A stretch of 64,000 nt of DNA from Blasia pusilla (lineage: Eukaryota > Marchantiophyta > Marchantiopsida > Blasiales): NCBI GenBank assembly GCA_050084515.1, contig CM114272.1:310001-374000 (forward strand), read 5' to 3'. Position 1 is the first letter of the stretch; each line of letters opens with the position of its first letter. Shown here piece after piece: positions 49,827-60,894 of this stretch. The notes under the pieces are model-generated. The model was given only the letters and a program-made list of their open reading frames with translations, had not been told where the DNA came from and made no database searches. The position numbers and the translations under genes are program-made.

Positions 49827-51583
49827 TCATAAAATAGTGCGGCCTGCCGTCACATCCAATGTTGTTGGTGCAATCTGCTGCAAATAGACATAGTCCCCCA
49901 CATGGAACCTACGAATCAATTGTCGATAACCTCCACCCTGAATGGTTGCATACCGCAACATATCCTTGTGTTGAGCAATGGCAAGATTCTCAAAGGCTGT
50001 TGGCATAACTCTCCGAAAGAGCTCTGCTCGTTGAGAACACACTCTCATCCACATGTCTAGGTCATCAAGGTTCATCACCTCACTAGACTCTTGACAAATT
50101 GCTCCTGACAAGTCTGGATCTCGACCGTATAACAGAAAATAAGGTGAGAAGGAAGCCAAGGATGCTTGGCGACTGAATCTATACCCCATGGCTACTGAAT
50201 ATCCCAGTCTCCAACATGCCCCTTCTTTACGCCATACTTGCGCAATGCCCTCTTCACCGTCTCAACCACATGCTCAGCCAAACCATCCGCCTCTGGATAA
50301 TCTCGAGACGTGGTCCGATGATCAATCAACGCCTTGTCACACAAGACCTGAAACTCACCCTGAAACTATGTACGCTGGTCGGTCAGCACTTCAGTTGGTG
50401 CACCAAAATGACTAAGCACTCTATCAAGAAATGCAGACGCCGTTCCCTCACTTGCCTTGCCAGGTAATGCCACCAACTCAATCCACTTGGAGAAGTGCTC
50501 CACCATCACCAACACATATCGATGATGTCCTACAGTCAATGGTAAAGATCCCGCAAAGTCCACACTCCAACGGTAACCCAACCCCATAATAGGCAAGGGG
50601 TGTAACTGTGGTGTAGGGGCATTGAATGATGCCCTCACCCAGTCACAAACCATACAATGTGACACCAACTGCTGCACTTGAGTATGGATGCCACGCCACC
50701 AATACTGACCAAGGAGTAAGCTATACGTACGCTTCACCCCAAAATGTCCCAACTCCTCATAGGCATGTCGCACAATGCGCTCTCTCTGAGCCAAATACGG
50801 CACAACTCGTATTCTACCATCCTCCCTTACACGGAGAATATGTGTTCCCTCCAAACGATACCTCTTAGCACGTTGAAGAACACGGTCTCGCTCCTTGGCA
50901 CTCACTATGCTTGGCACCCTATTGGTCCGTAGGAACTCCAACACCAACGCATCATCATGAATATCACGCTGATCCGTACCATCATCTCCAACCTTAGGAT
51001 CTGAAGGCTGGTCATCTACCCTCTGACTAGAGTAAGATGTCATGTGGTCCTCCATACTAGAGTCCACCCCTAACCAACATAAAAAGGCGGATGCATGCCA
51101 ACCTGGCACCATCTCCTTATCAACCTCGCATTGCCATCTAGCCCCAGTTGCATCCTCTTGGCTAGTACATGGGTTCCTTCTCAACCCATCAGCATCAAGG
51201 TTGGCAACTCTAGGTCTAGGTACCACCTGGAAGTCATACTCCTGTAAGATAAGAGCCCAGCGTGCAAGCTTCCCTGTAAGCTTGTCAGACTCCATCAACC
51301 ACTTGAGCGGCTGGTGATCAATAACAAGGGTAAACTGTGTGCCAAACAAGTAACATCTGAAGTGTGCCACAACCCACACTACTGCCAAGCACTCTCCCTC
51401 ATATGAATTGTAGCGCGACTCCGCGGCATTATTCGAACGACTTGCATAGGCCACCACTAACTCCATATGCTCATCATCATGTTGTGTCAACACCGCTCCA
51501 AGTCCCAACCTACTCCAATCAGTGTGTAACTGAAATGGGCGCCCTCTGATAGGTCTCCTCAAGATAGGCGCCGTCACCAACAC
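49827..51583 (-). CDS. Gypsy RNase H and integrase
   Basis: The longest intact frame of the element is 51583-50366 (405 codons), followed by frames reaching 49827. RNase H: FQLHTDWSRLGLGAVL, AYASRSNNAAESRYNSYEGE and VIDHQPLKWL. Integrase: zinc-binding HHCC (HAYEELGHFG, CMVCDW), core Asp in YRWSVDFAG, second Asp in EVLTDQ, and Glu in ADGLAEHVVETVK near 50290, across a frame change or stop. The C-terminal part GDYVYLQQIAP resembles the GPF/GPY SH3-like module. The junction with the RT is shortened: MKGFS runs straight into VLVTAPILRRP, so part of the connection region seems deleted. Confidence 0.9.
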
Positions 51584-52547
51584 TAAATCCCTTCATATAC
51601 CTCCGATAGTAGTTCGCTAATCCCATGAATGCTCCAACTCTACTCACATCTACCGGACGAGGAATAAGTGCAATAGCCTCCACCTTTGCTTGCTGAACTC
51701 CCAAACCACCTGGATAGATCACATGACCCAAGTACTCAACATCCTCATGGAAGAACTTACACTTTCCGTGATGAAAATGTAGACAATGAGCTTTCAACCG
51801 CTCAAACACAATCTGCAAATGTATCTGATACTCCTCCACCGTGTTACTGAACACCAAGATATCATCAATGTAACACCAAATAAAATCCAACCCTGCTAGG
51901 ATCCTGTCCATCACTCTCTGAAACTCGGCAGGTGCATTCTTCAACCCAAAGGGTAAGAATTTCCACTGGTACAAACAATCCTTGCCATGAGAGTTGACAC
52001 CCCAAAATTCTGTCTTGGCCTTGTCACTCTCTCAAATTGGCAAGTGATGGTAGCCTGCCCGAAGATCCAAAGTACTAAAAATCTTCGCTTGTCCCACCAC
52101 ATCAAAGATCTCCTCAAGTGTAGGCATGGCATACCTATCGGCCTTGGTCTGCCGATTGATAGGACGGTAATCTCCACACATCCGCCTATCCGTGTATTTG
52201 CCATGCACATCCTTTTTAGCACGCATGACAGTGGCTGATGCATACTCTCCATGCGACAACTCCACTAATCCAGCCTCCAAAAGGTCCAACATCCTACTCT
52301 AAATCAGGTCTCTCTCCATATCAGTATATCGGTAGAGACGACGAAAGATTGGCGAATCACTAGCCAAATCAATCCGTATACCGGGTCCAACCAAAGCACC
52401 CAACTCCTTCATGCTAAAGGCAAAACAACTCCTATAAGCACGTAGGAATTGTGTCAAGCGTCGTTTCTCACCTCCCCTAAGCTTGGGCCCAAGTAATGGC
52501 TCCCAAGTCTCCTCCACTTGCACACTAGAGGGAGAGGACGACGCCAT
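51519..52547 (-). pseudogene. Gypsy reverse transcriptase, frameshifted
   Basis: The N-terminal part 52547-52299 has GPGIRIDLASDSPIFRRLYR and ends at a stop. The next part, 52292-52032, has GLVELSHGEYASA, CGDYRPINRQT, IFSTLDLRAGYHHLPI (the first catalytic Asp in LDL). A frame change leads to 51974-51519 with WKFLPFGLKNAPAEFQRVMD and the active-site box CYIDDILVFS. All catalytic aspartates are still readable, but at least two stops or frameshifts break the frame. Confidence 0.9.
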
Positions 52548-52553
52548 TGGCTG

Positions 52554-52850
52554 CTAGGAAAACCCCTCACAAGATGGTACACCCTTAGCTACACCATTAT
52601 CTGAGAAAATAACTCCTCCACCAGCATGAGCAACCAACTCCACATGCCCAGCCATTACATCCCATTTACTCCAAGGATGCAAAATACTATTCTCCTCGCC
52701 CCCAGCCGATGTCTCTACCATCCCGGTAGCCATCAAGCTCATCACAAGGGGTGGAAGATCCATAGACATAGTCCAAAATTGACGCTGCTTGGCCATACCA
52801 AGACTCAAAATCCAAGTCAAACAATTCAAGTCCATGGCCTGACCCAACAC
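52554..52850 (-). other. Linker between methyltransferase and RT
   Basis: Open frame of 98 codons between the two domains. It has no recognised domain and is probably polyprotein linker. Confidence 0.4.
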
Positions 52851-52865
52851 ATGACGCCGTGAAGC

Positions 52866-53863
52866 CTAAAAAATGGAAGCAACTGATGTCACACCAGTAG
52901 CAAATCCCATCGCACGCTCTCTCTCATCAGCGTTAGGCACCACCAAATGTCGCACATGAGAATCCCATATAAGCCCGGGACCACCTTCCTTGTAGGCATG
53001 TGACGAGGGAAAACTCACAAATGTGGGTAGTGCCATCCTAGGCTGGCCCACATGATTCACCACTGCCATGGGTGACCGATCAATAACCCTCACCACTTGA
53101 GAAAGTCGCCCAGTATCGAAGATACTATCCACTGTAAGGCAAGGATCCCGTTGCACTGCATCATATGCTTGACGTAGAACCTCCCTAGGCAACAAGTTTT
53201 CCACCACAAGCGTGGACGATGTGCACGCGAGCCAACTCGCGCTGAATCCAACAACACCGCTGGTCCAATCCAAGACCGCACCTCATGAACACTCGCTATC
53301 ATTCGGGTCTGAGTGTCACCCAACAATGGAACATTCTCCAGAATGTAAGCTGGAGCACGTGCCTGATGAACCTGAAGATGTCGTAACACCCGTAACATCT
53401 CCCAAAATAATCGAGACCTAGGGTCGTGTAATCCCTCACCACGACCAGCATGTGCATGACCATGACATGGCCATCCGGCAATCACCAAATCCACAGGACC
53501 AACCCTCTCAAGGTCTTGCACCCCCAACAATGCAATGTGTGACGGCAAAGCACGCTGGTACCCACGAATAGCTGATGGCGGCAACAACTCAGGATATCTC
53601 CGCATCAACTGACCAATATGTCGGGATGAGACTCTCTGGGCCGTCTCATCTCGCTCCACATACACGTATCTCCACACAGGAATACCGGTTTGCAACACTG
53701 CAGCCAAACCAGTGCTAATCCCCCAAAGAGATCTAACACATAAATGCCCTCCGGCAGATACTGCCATACAATGGATGTAGTATCCAAGGGGGTAACCCAA
53801 CTGGACCAGAAGTAGGAGTCCGCCGTGGGGCCTTCTCTTCCTCGTGAGGTATAATTGCCTCAC
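52866..53863 (-). pseudogene. C5-cytosine DNA methyltransferase domain inside the gypsy
   Basis: Lies between protease and RT. Family motifs occur in the right order. Motif I (VLDLFGG in 53787-53719, then ISTGLAAVLQTG one frame over) is followed by motif II VERDETA. Motif IV is LVIAGWPCHGHAHAGRGEGL with the catalytic Pro-Cys (Cys at 53467-53465) and HDPRSRLFWE. Motif VI is YILENVPLLG (ENV at 53338-53330), and motif VIII is AHRPRLWW. After another frameshift come a target-recognition-like stretch and the closing RERAMGFATG (motif X-like). The chemistry would be transfer of methyl from S-adenosylmethionine to C5 of cytosine. Two frameshifts make this copy a pseudogene, though the key residues persist. 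The sequence style is unlike plant MET1 or CMT. Confidence 0.88.
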
Positions 53864-54560
53864 ACCAAGCCTCCTACACTAGGCAATCAGCCTCTTGCCA
53901 TACTGCACCGCCGGAACTCCAAAGTGGCATATCCAACAATGAGGATGCCACTACTGCAAAACTAGGGACCTCCTCTACCTCCTCATGCACAGGAGAATCC
54001 ATAGCAAAAACATTACCCTCCAAAAAGTCTCCTGGCCCAAGTGACTACTCCACTAAAACCAGCCACAGATGCTAACACCATTGGGGAAGACCCTCCCGGT
54101 CGAGCCCCATAAATAAATCTCATAGGAACCTAGCTCATACGTCCATCCTCGGACTGCCAACTAGGTCTATAAGACGTTGTCTCAGTCCAGTAGTCCATCT
54201 GGAAACCCATCGGGTACAATACTGCTCCTCCAACTAGTACATCATACGACTCGGATGATGTGACCACTGCAGGTACTCCCAACCGAGAGCTATCAGTCGC
54301 ATGATCTGGTCTTAACTATATAGACAACTTCTCCTGTGTCATGAATTGAGACCTATCATTGGCTCCTCCAAGTGATGTTTGAATCTGGAATGGGCAAGGC
54401 TCAAGCTCTGACCTCCGAATACCCAAACCAATACATGCCGCCTTTCCCAACATCAAAGGTTGGGCACCAGAGTCTAACAAGACTCTATGTGGTCTATACA
54501 CCTGACTTGTAGGACTCACCAATCGGAATATCCCATTCCAGTTGTCCAACATACATACAC
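53864..54560 (-). pseudogene. Gypsy aspartic protease and following linker
   Basis: The frame 54552-54316 contains YRPHRVLLDSGAQPLMLGKA, with the DSG active site of retroviral-type proteases, followed by IGLGIRRSELEPCPF. After a stop at about 54316 the same product continues (VTSSESYDVLVGGAVLYPMG near 54190-54260). The interval 53864-54180 encodes only broken linker. Confidence 0.75.
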
Positions 54561-56576
54561 CAGGTGTAAGCCTCTAACGATCAATGGCTGGCCGGGATGG
54601 TAATGCATCCATCTTCGCCGTTGTTGCCTGCCAAGTAGCATTGGTACTCAATGCTACACCTGACATAGAGGGTCGCTCCACCGCAACACCCTCATCCACC
54701 TCAGCACGTGTAGCAATAACACCCCCACGTTCACACAACGTGGCTGCTAACTGAAATACAAGAGCTAAGTCAACTCCTAAAGCCATAAGCTCCGTGGCCG
54801 AAAACAATGGGGATCCCAACACTAAAGTTTCCATCCGCAATACTACACAGGATGCTGCATCCGTGTCTACTATACGCGATGTAGATGCCTCAGTCCCCAA
54901 TGTCAGCTCAATAAGCTACGTAGGAACCATAAATGGAGTCCTAAGCACCTCAGACAACAAGAATGACTGGGGAAGCCAAGCCTGCCTCCCAGCCTCACCC
55001 CTTTGTGGGTCCAACTCCACAGTAGCACCACGTGGCTCTAACGCTCGAGTGGCTCCTCTCGTAACTGCAGTTGATGCCTCAACCTGTGCTGCACTAGCCA
55101 TATAAGAGAAATCATCCCCTCCATAAGAGGTGGAAGCCTCTGCTCCCGAACCTGCTCTATCTTTGGATACCGACCATAGTAGCCAACTCGCTCCAATCTG
55201 CTCAATCTGGCGACCCACGGTGACTCTGTCGTAGTGGTAGGGGTAGCCACCATAGGCTCTCCAACCACTGGTCCACCTCTACCACCTCCGCCTCTCGGAG
55301 CTAGTCCACCACGACCGCGGCCTCATCTCAACTCTGGATGAAGATCAAAGCAACGCTCTCGAGGATGACCTGGTCTCCCACAATGATCACAATGAGTTGG
55401 GGCCGACTGAGGCCCATCCTCCAAAGTCCATCTCCCATCCTCTTGGGGACAAAACCTCCTAATATGATCACCTCCATATGTCCAACATGATTGTCCTTGC
55501 TGTGGGGCAGCAATTGAAGGCAATGGTCTCTGCGCAGGTGTCCCTCTAGGACCTGACTGAGGTTGTGTGTACCCCCCACGACTCCCACTACTACTACCAC
55601 AACCACTACTACAAGATTGTGAGGTGGACTGCTGAACACGAGAAGTAGTAGTTATATCCCTACTGAATGCGGATGTCACCACTCTCTCCTCCACCATGTT
55701 AAGCTCAATCGTCTCAGATAGAGCAAACACATGGGTCAATGTGGGTGAATCATCACTCATAAGAGTAGCATCACGTACCCTGTGGCGCAACTCTCTGTCC
55801 AAGATCCCATACCAAAACTGGACTGCTTAAGCCTTAGTCACACCATGGGTAACTGAAATCAAGCGTCGCATACGAGTGTATGCCTCACAAAGACTCTCAC
55901 GTACCAGTCTTTCGCTCAAATTCCTGAAAACTCCTCAACTTCTTTGTCTTCACTCCCTGATAGTTCTTCTTCAACCTCTTGAAGAACTCTGCAATCAGGC
56001 TGAACGATGGTGGGGCACTAGTACCCCCACTAGTACTCCCGCTGGTACCTCCATGGGTACCCCCATTCCAGCTCGTACTCGTACCACTCAACGTCGGGCT
56101 GGCTGGCATAGTAGGAGCACTACTACCAATATCACCATGGGTAATAGACACATAGCATGTCTCCACGCCTCAATCTCAACAACATGGTAATCATCCATTG
56201 GTGGTTCCTCCAAGTGCTGAAACAACCCCTTCCAAGCCAAGAAGGATGTAAACAACGTGGCATTCCGCAACATCTGCATATCACACCACGTATCAAACTC
56301 CTGCATGAAGTCCTCCAACTCAATGGTGCCCACTGCACCCGAGTATCGTCGTGGGCCCTTCATGGCCCCATATATCCCGTCCATGTCCCAAATCAATGGA
56401 GCTGCAACACTTGATAATAACGTAGAAGACTCGGTGTTTGGAACACCCTCGTCCTCCTCTTCATCAACCGTTGGAAGTGGAAAAGGTAGCCGATACCTCA
56501 ATCCACTCCGTGTAAAACCACCACTTTCCGCACCACAGTCCCCAACCAGACCACCAAACAGCTCCGTGATGACCAA
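54561..56576 (-). pseudogene. Gypsy gag with two zinc knuckles
   Basis: Starts near 56576. The frame 56576-56088 holds capsid-like text (LEDFMQEFDTWCDMQM, FLAWKGLFQHLEEPPMDDY). After frame changes, 56166-55897 has a Gly/Ser/Thr-rich stretch and FFKRLKKNYQGVK. The frame 55802-55323 has a Ser/Gly-rich linker, a first knuckle CWTYGGDHIRRFC in which the second Cys is Tyr, and an intact second knuckle CDHCGRPGHPRERC. The region 55218-54561 is linker toward the protease. Frameshifts break it. Confidence 0.8.
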
Positions 56577-58087
56577 CGCCGATGCCGTACAACCACCAAA
56601 TTACCACCACTAAGTAACCAAGTGACGTCGATGTCGCTGTACTATTCTAGCTCTACTAGCTATGGGTATGGGCAACCTAACATGTCATCACCACAAGAAT
56701 CCTCCCACGGTCTACTGGTCATCACTCCAGCCTCACTATCGGTAGCACACAAGAGTAACACTACTCTCGAAATCAGCGTCATCCCTAACAATGGGCGCGC
56801 AAGCAAGAAGCAACGATGGAGGGGATCCAAACATAGGAAGTCCAATGACAACCCTCCAATCGCAAATGGAAATCAAGGTAACACAATCCACCAAACGTGG
56901 CGCCCCCTGAATCCACAGAACCCACCACACAATTTTAACGCAATAGCTACTCCGTCAAGCGTCGATGACGTGCTAGTCGGACTCGCAGCACCTGAAAATA
57001 TCACCTGCATGGAGAGGATACACCGTACTATGCACTAGAGGTCCATCAACCAAAAACTTGAGATGCATAAAGTGCCTAAGACATCTCCGAACAGCACCAA
57101 ATGAGCTACACTAGTGTGTACACTGGCATTGTTAAGAACTCAGCAGTTAAACGTCTTCTAGGCAGAATAGCCCAAAGATGGGTGACCAGTTATGCAACAC
57201 TCAAATCACAAATCCTGCAAAAAGTACCTCACACCCAAGCAACCAAGCTTGCTCCTTGCTCCTTACTCCGCCTCTCACGCCCACTCGCCCCGAGCTACCA
57301 CGAGTTGCCTCGAGTTGCCTCGAAACCTCGAAACGCCGAGAAATGCTCAAGACATGCCCCTATTGCCATGCTTTGTCATGCTTCGCTATGGAGAGAGGCC
57401 CAACCAGGGCGCCCCCAACGGGATAGGCATCTCCAACAATGGACGAATCACCAACCAACGAACCCCTCTGATCTGTTGACCTTGAGCTAGTCCACAAAAT
57501 TTTGATCAGCAATTACTCCACAAATCCTCTACCAAAATTGAATCTGTTTCAACCAGAATTAAATTGACCACCATAGCTATCTCTTCACAAAAAATCAGCT
57601 ACAACCAAGCTCTGTACTCCGAGCTAAGAACCAGACAAACTTGTTGTCCATACACCTCCAGAATCGCAAATCCAACAGCGCTTCCACCCGGATTCATGCA
57701 CGTAAAAATCCGCAACGCTCCACACACTCAAGAAGATCGCTTCACATGAGATCAGAATACAAGTAGCAACAGGAATCTCTCACCCAATCTGGATGAACTT
57801 CAACAGAGCTTCCGCACTCCAAGCTCTCCACATCAGAAAACCGTCGAACACGAACCAGAATCTTCAATCCTTGATAACTTCCAACTCCTTTGACGGAATC
57901 CAGAAATCTAAAGCGTGTTGGAAAGCTCTCAGCAAGGCGCTTCTTTCCCAACCAACCACGCACCCGATTCCCACCTCCAACATAGGCCACAAGCCACGAA
58001 CATCCACGACTAAGTACACAATCAGCCCTAACCAGATCCTACTGATCCTCAATCAAAGCTACCATCAATCTACTTAAGTTCTTTGAG
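56577..58087 (-). other. Gypsy untranslated leader
   Basis: 1.5 kb between the 5' LTR and gag with only short frames. No clear tRNA-Met primer binding site (TGGTATCAGAGC) lies next to the LTR end at 58088; the adjacent element-sense bases are CTCAAAGAACTTAAG. Confidence 0.6.
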
Positions 58088-58455
58088 TGAAATTTGTGAA
58101 AGACCTAATTTCATAAAACATGTATAGAATCACATAAAATTGAGCCAAATCCACTCCACGATGGGAGAATCCAGGTCGAAGCTTGCGGGAACCACCATAG
58201 CCAAGAGCTCTACTCACTACCAAGGCTTACTCCCAACGCAACAGGCTCAACTCAAAGAACTAACTATTCCTTGAGTGCACTCCACATTATATCCTCCAAC
58301 CTAAGAGCGGGCCCTACACGAAAAGTCACCCTCAACTGAGTAACCCCCAACCCTATGTATGAAACCGCATCTCTACCTAGACACTATGGCCCTAGATAAG
58401 GTATGGCCTCTACTAGCATACTATACTCTACGACATAATTCATATGGTCATGACA
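58088..58455 (-). repeat. Gypsy 5' LTR lacking its U3 start
   Basis: Aligns with 48896-49263 over its whole 368 bp but lacks the 108-110 bp U3 start present in the 3' LTR. Instead it abuts the target duplication and Helitron sequence at 58456. Confidence 0.88.
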
Positions 58456-58460
58456 ATCGT
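58456..58460. repeat. Target site duplication, right copy (ATCGT)
   Basis: Matches 48786-48790. Helitron coding sequence resumes immediately to the right. Confidence 0.75.
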
Positions 58461-59351
58461 CTTCGGTATCGGCATCGGTTTGAAGTGGGAAAGAGGCAAA
58501 TTATAACAGTTTTTCTCCTTCCTTCATGAGAAATCTCATAATCAATTCTTTCTTCCTCTATACAATCATTGAATCCTTCCTTGTTTCCATCTAGAGTAAT
58601 AGGAATATTGGCAATTGTGGTTTCTTCAAATCTCCCAAAAGGTATTCTTGGATGCCATCCTACTTCACCAAAGACAAATAATAGAACAAAATGCAATGGA
58701 ACATATGGTTCATTTAGATCTAAATTATGACAAAATCCTCCACCATGTAATTGGACAATAATATCACGTGGGTTAACATGTTCACTACCATCATAAGGTG
58801 AGATTGCAACAACCTCAGATGCAGTTGGTAAGGTATAACGCTTGTTTTCCATTCCTTAATTATGCACCTTTAGAATGATACAAAGATTAGGTCCACTTGC
58901 CTCATTTGCAATGTGTCAAAATATCCTCACATAGGGATTATGTTCATGTAACATATCTTGGAACCCTTTTAAGATATTTGGTCAAAGATCATCAGACATA
59001 ACTCTACCTCGATTTTCCAGTTCATTTTCTGAACTGGAATTGGAATTTGTTAGAGCATCGGCCAATTGCATCGAGATGAGGGAAATAATCCCCTGTTGAG
59101 CAAACATGGGATTATTTCCTCATCAGGATGCAATGGACCGATGCTCCTTGAATACAAAAATGTCCGGTGCAAGCAACTTGCTCCTTTACTTGAGCTCCAG
59201 TAGATGCTAACTGAAGAGCACAATTATAAGCTCGAGTGTGTGAAAGAAATAAAGACTTTGAGCTCCAACACCAAAAATCAATGATTTCAAGAAAGAAGGA
59301 GAACACCTTAAGAATGGGAGTTGTACTTTCCATGATTACAACATATTCCAA
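58461..59351 (-). pseudogene. Helitron replication protein, N-terminal part
   Basis: The - strand frame 58852-58448 reads RYTLPTASEVVAI, EHVNPRDIIVQLHGGGF, NEPYVPLHFVLLFVFGEVGW, which is the conserved N-terminal block of Helitron proteins. Upstream, 59351-59112 carries RAYNCALQLASTGAQV and GHFCIQGASVHCI, and in another frame 59100-58900 carries the linking DLRPNILKGFQDMLHEHNP. Frames change between them. It joins 48789 once the gypsy is removed. Confidence 0.85.
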
Positions 59352-60894
59352 AAGGCGAGTTTCGATACCTTGTACTCTTCATCCTTTCACACTTCCAATG
59401 TAGGGCATAACATGAAGGGCATATTTCTGTAATAGAACCAATAGTATGACACCCAATTACTTGGTTGATACTTGCTCATAGTCTTAACTTCATTATATCA
59501 CTCTCTTGGAAGTTCCGAATTCGTGCAACATTGAGTGACGTGCTAACTCTTGAAACTCGTCTAACATTATGAATTGGTGACTGAGAAATCTTGGTTGGGA
59601 GATTTAGTCATGATATTCAAAAGGGACCTGCTTGAAAACTCTAGGCATTTCATGAGTAGATACCTCGAATGTATTAAGTGTGGAGATATTGTTGATAACC
59701 TCGTCATCTTTTTGAATAGATATGTCCTCCATTATAGTTGTAACATTATTCATAGGTTCACCATTGACAGGTACACATATATGACTAGGTAACTAAGCTC
59801 TCTCAACTGGGAGAGTTAATCCATGACATGCGGAAGATACTTGCTCGGCGACTATAACGTCATTATCTTGTTGAATAGACCAATTCTCCATAATGGTCGT
59901 AGAATTATTAATAAGTTTTCCATCTTGAGGTACACAAATATCCTCCTTTGGAAGAATGTTATATGTTATATTGGGAATATCTGTAATCCCCTTGTGAGTC
60001 ACGGGCTTGCAAACAAAAAGTTAGAATAACATCATAAAAATTTCACTGGAATATGCATCATATGTGCAATATATAAAACGTGAGAAACTACATACTATGT
60101 TTTATCATTAATCATGGAGGAAGAACTTAGGTCTAGCATAGTAGTTCTATCGTCACAGAGGTTGTGATGGCTTCTACTTTGAACCTCCCTTCTTCTTTTA
60201 TAATCTCTATGATAGATTGCATTTTTTTTTCAATACTAAACTCTTTACACGGAGAATTCATTTTCATTTCTGGGCCTCCTCACATAAAAACTTTTGAAAG
60301 TCAATAAAAGAAGTGGGATTTGATGGAATAATAAGTTTGTCAATCAGTTAGCATGGAACAAAGTTAGTTTGAGACACCACAAATTTGCTTGAGTAGGAAA
60401 AAAGAGACTAGAAAGGATTAGAATTGAAAGTGCAATATATGGGCCATAGGCAAACCATACGTAGGAGATGATTGAATGAGGCATGCCGATGGTTGTTGTT
60501 TTCTCCGATCTCCTAACTTTTGAGCCCAAATTGTTCGATTTCATTTTTGGGCCTCGACAAGAAGTACCTTTTGGCAATGGTGTAAATCGGAAGGATTTTC
60601 TAAAAGAGGAAGTTTGTACAATAAGGCAACATATTTTTAAATACATGGGTAAAAATGCAATGCAAAACCCTCACAAAAGCCAACTATAAAAAGAGATTAT
60701 ATGAACTTGGTTACCGTAAGTTGGGGATATTAGAATCAAAGGAGTAGGAGGTACTTGTACACGCCGCAAGTTAAGAAATAAATTTGTAATATCATGAAGT
60801 GCACAATTCTCCATTCCAGCAACCATTTGTGGACTCATAGGATATCTGCTAAACACATGAAGAGAAAATGAGTCAGAAATCTTTGTATGCAAGC
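59352..60894 (-). other. Helitron upstream region with internal duplication
   Basis: Probably the 5' side of the Helitron. Two imperfect copies of a segment of about 100 bp, at about 59685-59780 and 59850-59945, share TTGAATAGA, CTCCATTATAG or CTCCATAATGG, and GGTACACA blocks; on the - strand both encode a peptide like TTIMENWSIQQDND. No other domain was recognised. Confidence 0.45.

Larger units (their letters stand above)
48790..58455 (-). mobile_element. Ty3/gypsy element with DNA methyltransferase and PHD finger
   Basis: A 9.7-kb LTR retrotransposon on the - strand inside the Helitron. Order in its own sense: partial 5' LTR (58455-58088), leader, gag (56576-55323), protease (about 54550-54180), C5 DNA methyltransferase (53863-52866), reverse transcriptase (52547-51519), RNase H and integrase (51583-49827), PHD finger (49826-49533), polypurine tract, 3' LTR (49373-48896) and an extra partial U3 (48895-48790). 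A 5-bp target duplication ATCGT flanks it. By hand alignment the 368 bp shared by both LTRs show about 27 mismatches, roughly 7 percent, so it is not young. Frameshifts and stops in gag, methyltransferase and RT make this copy non-autonomous. Confidence 0.9.
45102..59351 (-). mobile_element. Helitron (Rep-helicase), split by a gypsy insertion
   Basis: Rolling-circle transposon coding on the - strand. The N-terminal part lies at 58456-59351, and the Rep and PIF1 helicase parts lie at 45102-48789. The gypsy element 48790-58455 sits between them. Removing that element and one copy of ATCGT restores a continuous reading (ADTED then DNRLLGFGRL), which proves the nesting. The coding sequence is broken by several frameshifts and stops, and key catalytic residues are changed. 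The outer termini are not identified. Confidence 0.88.

Noticed and set aside
52866-53863. Host CMT, MET1 or DRM gene captured by chance
   Set aside because: No BAH, chromo or UBA domain is present, the domain is in frame order with protease and RT on the same strand, and the motif style differs from those host enzymes.
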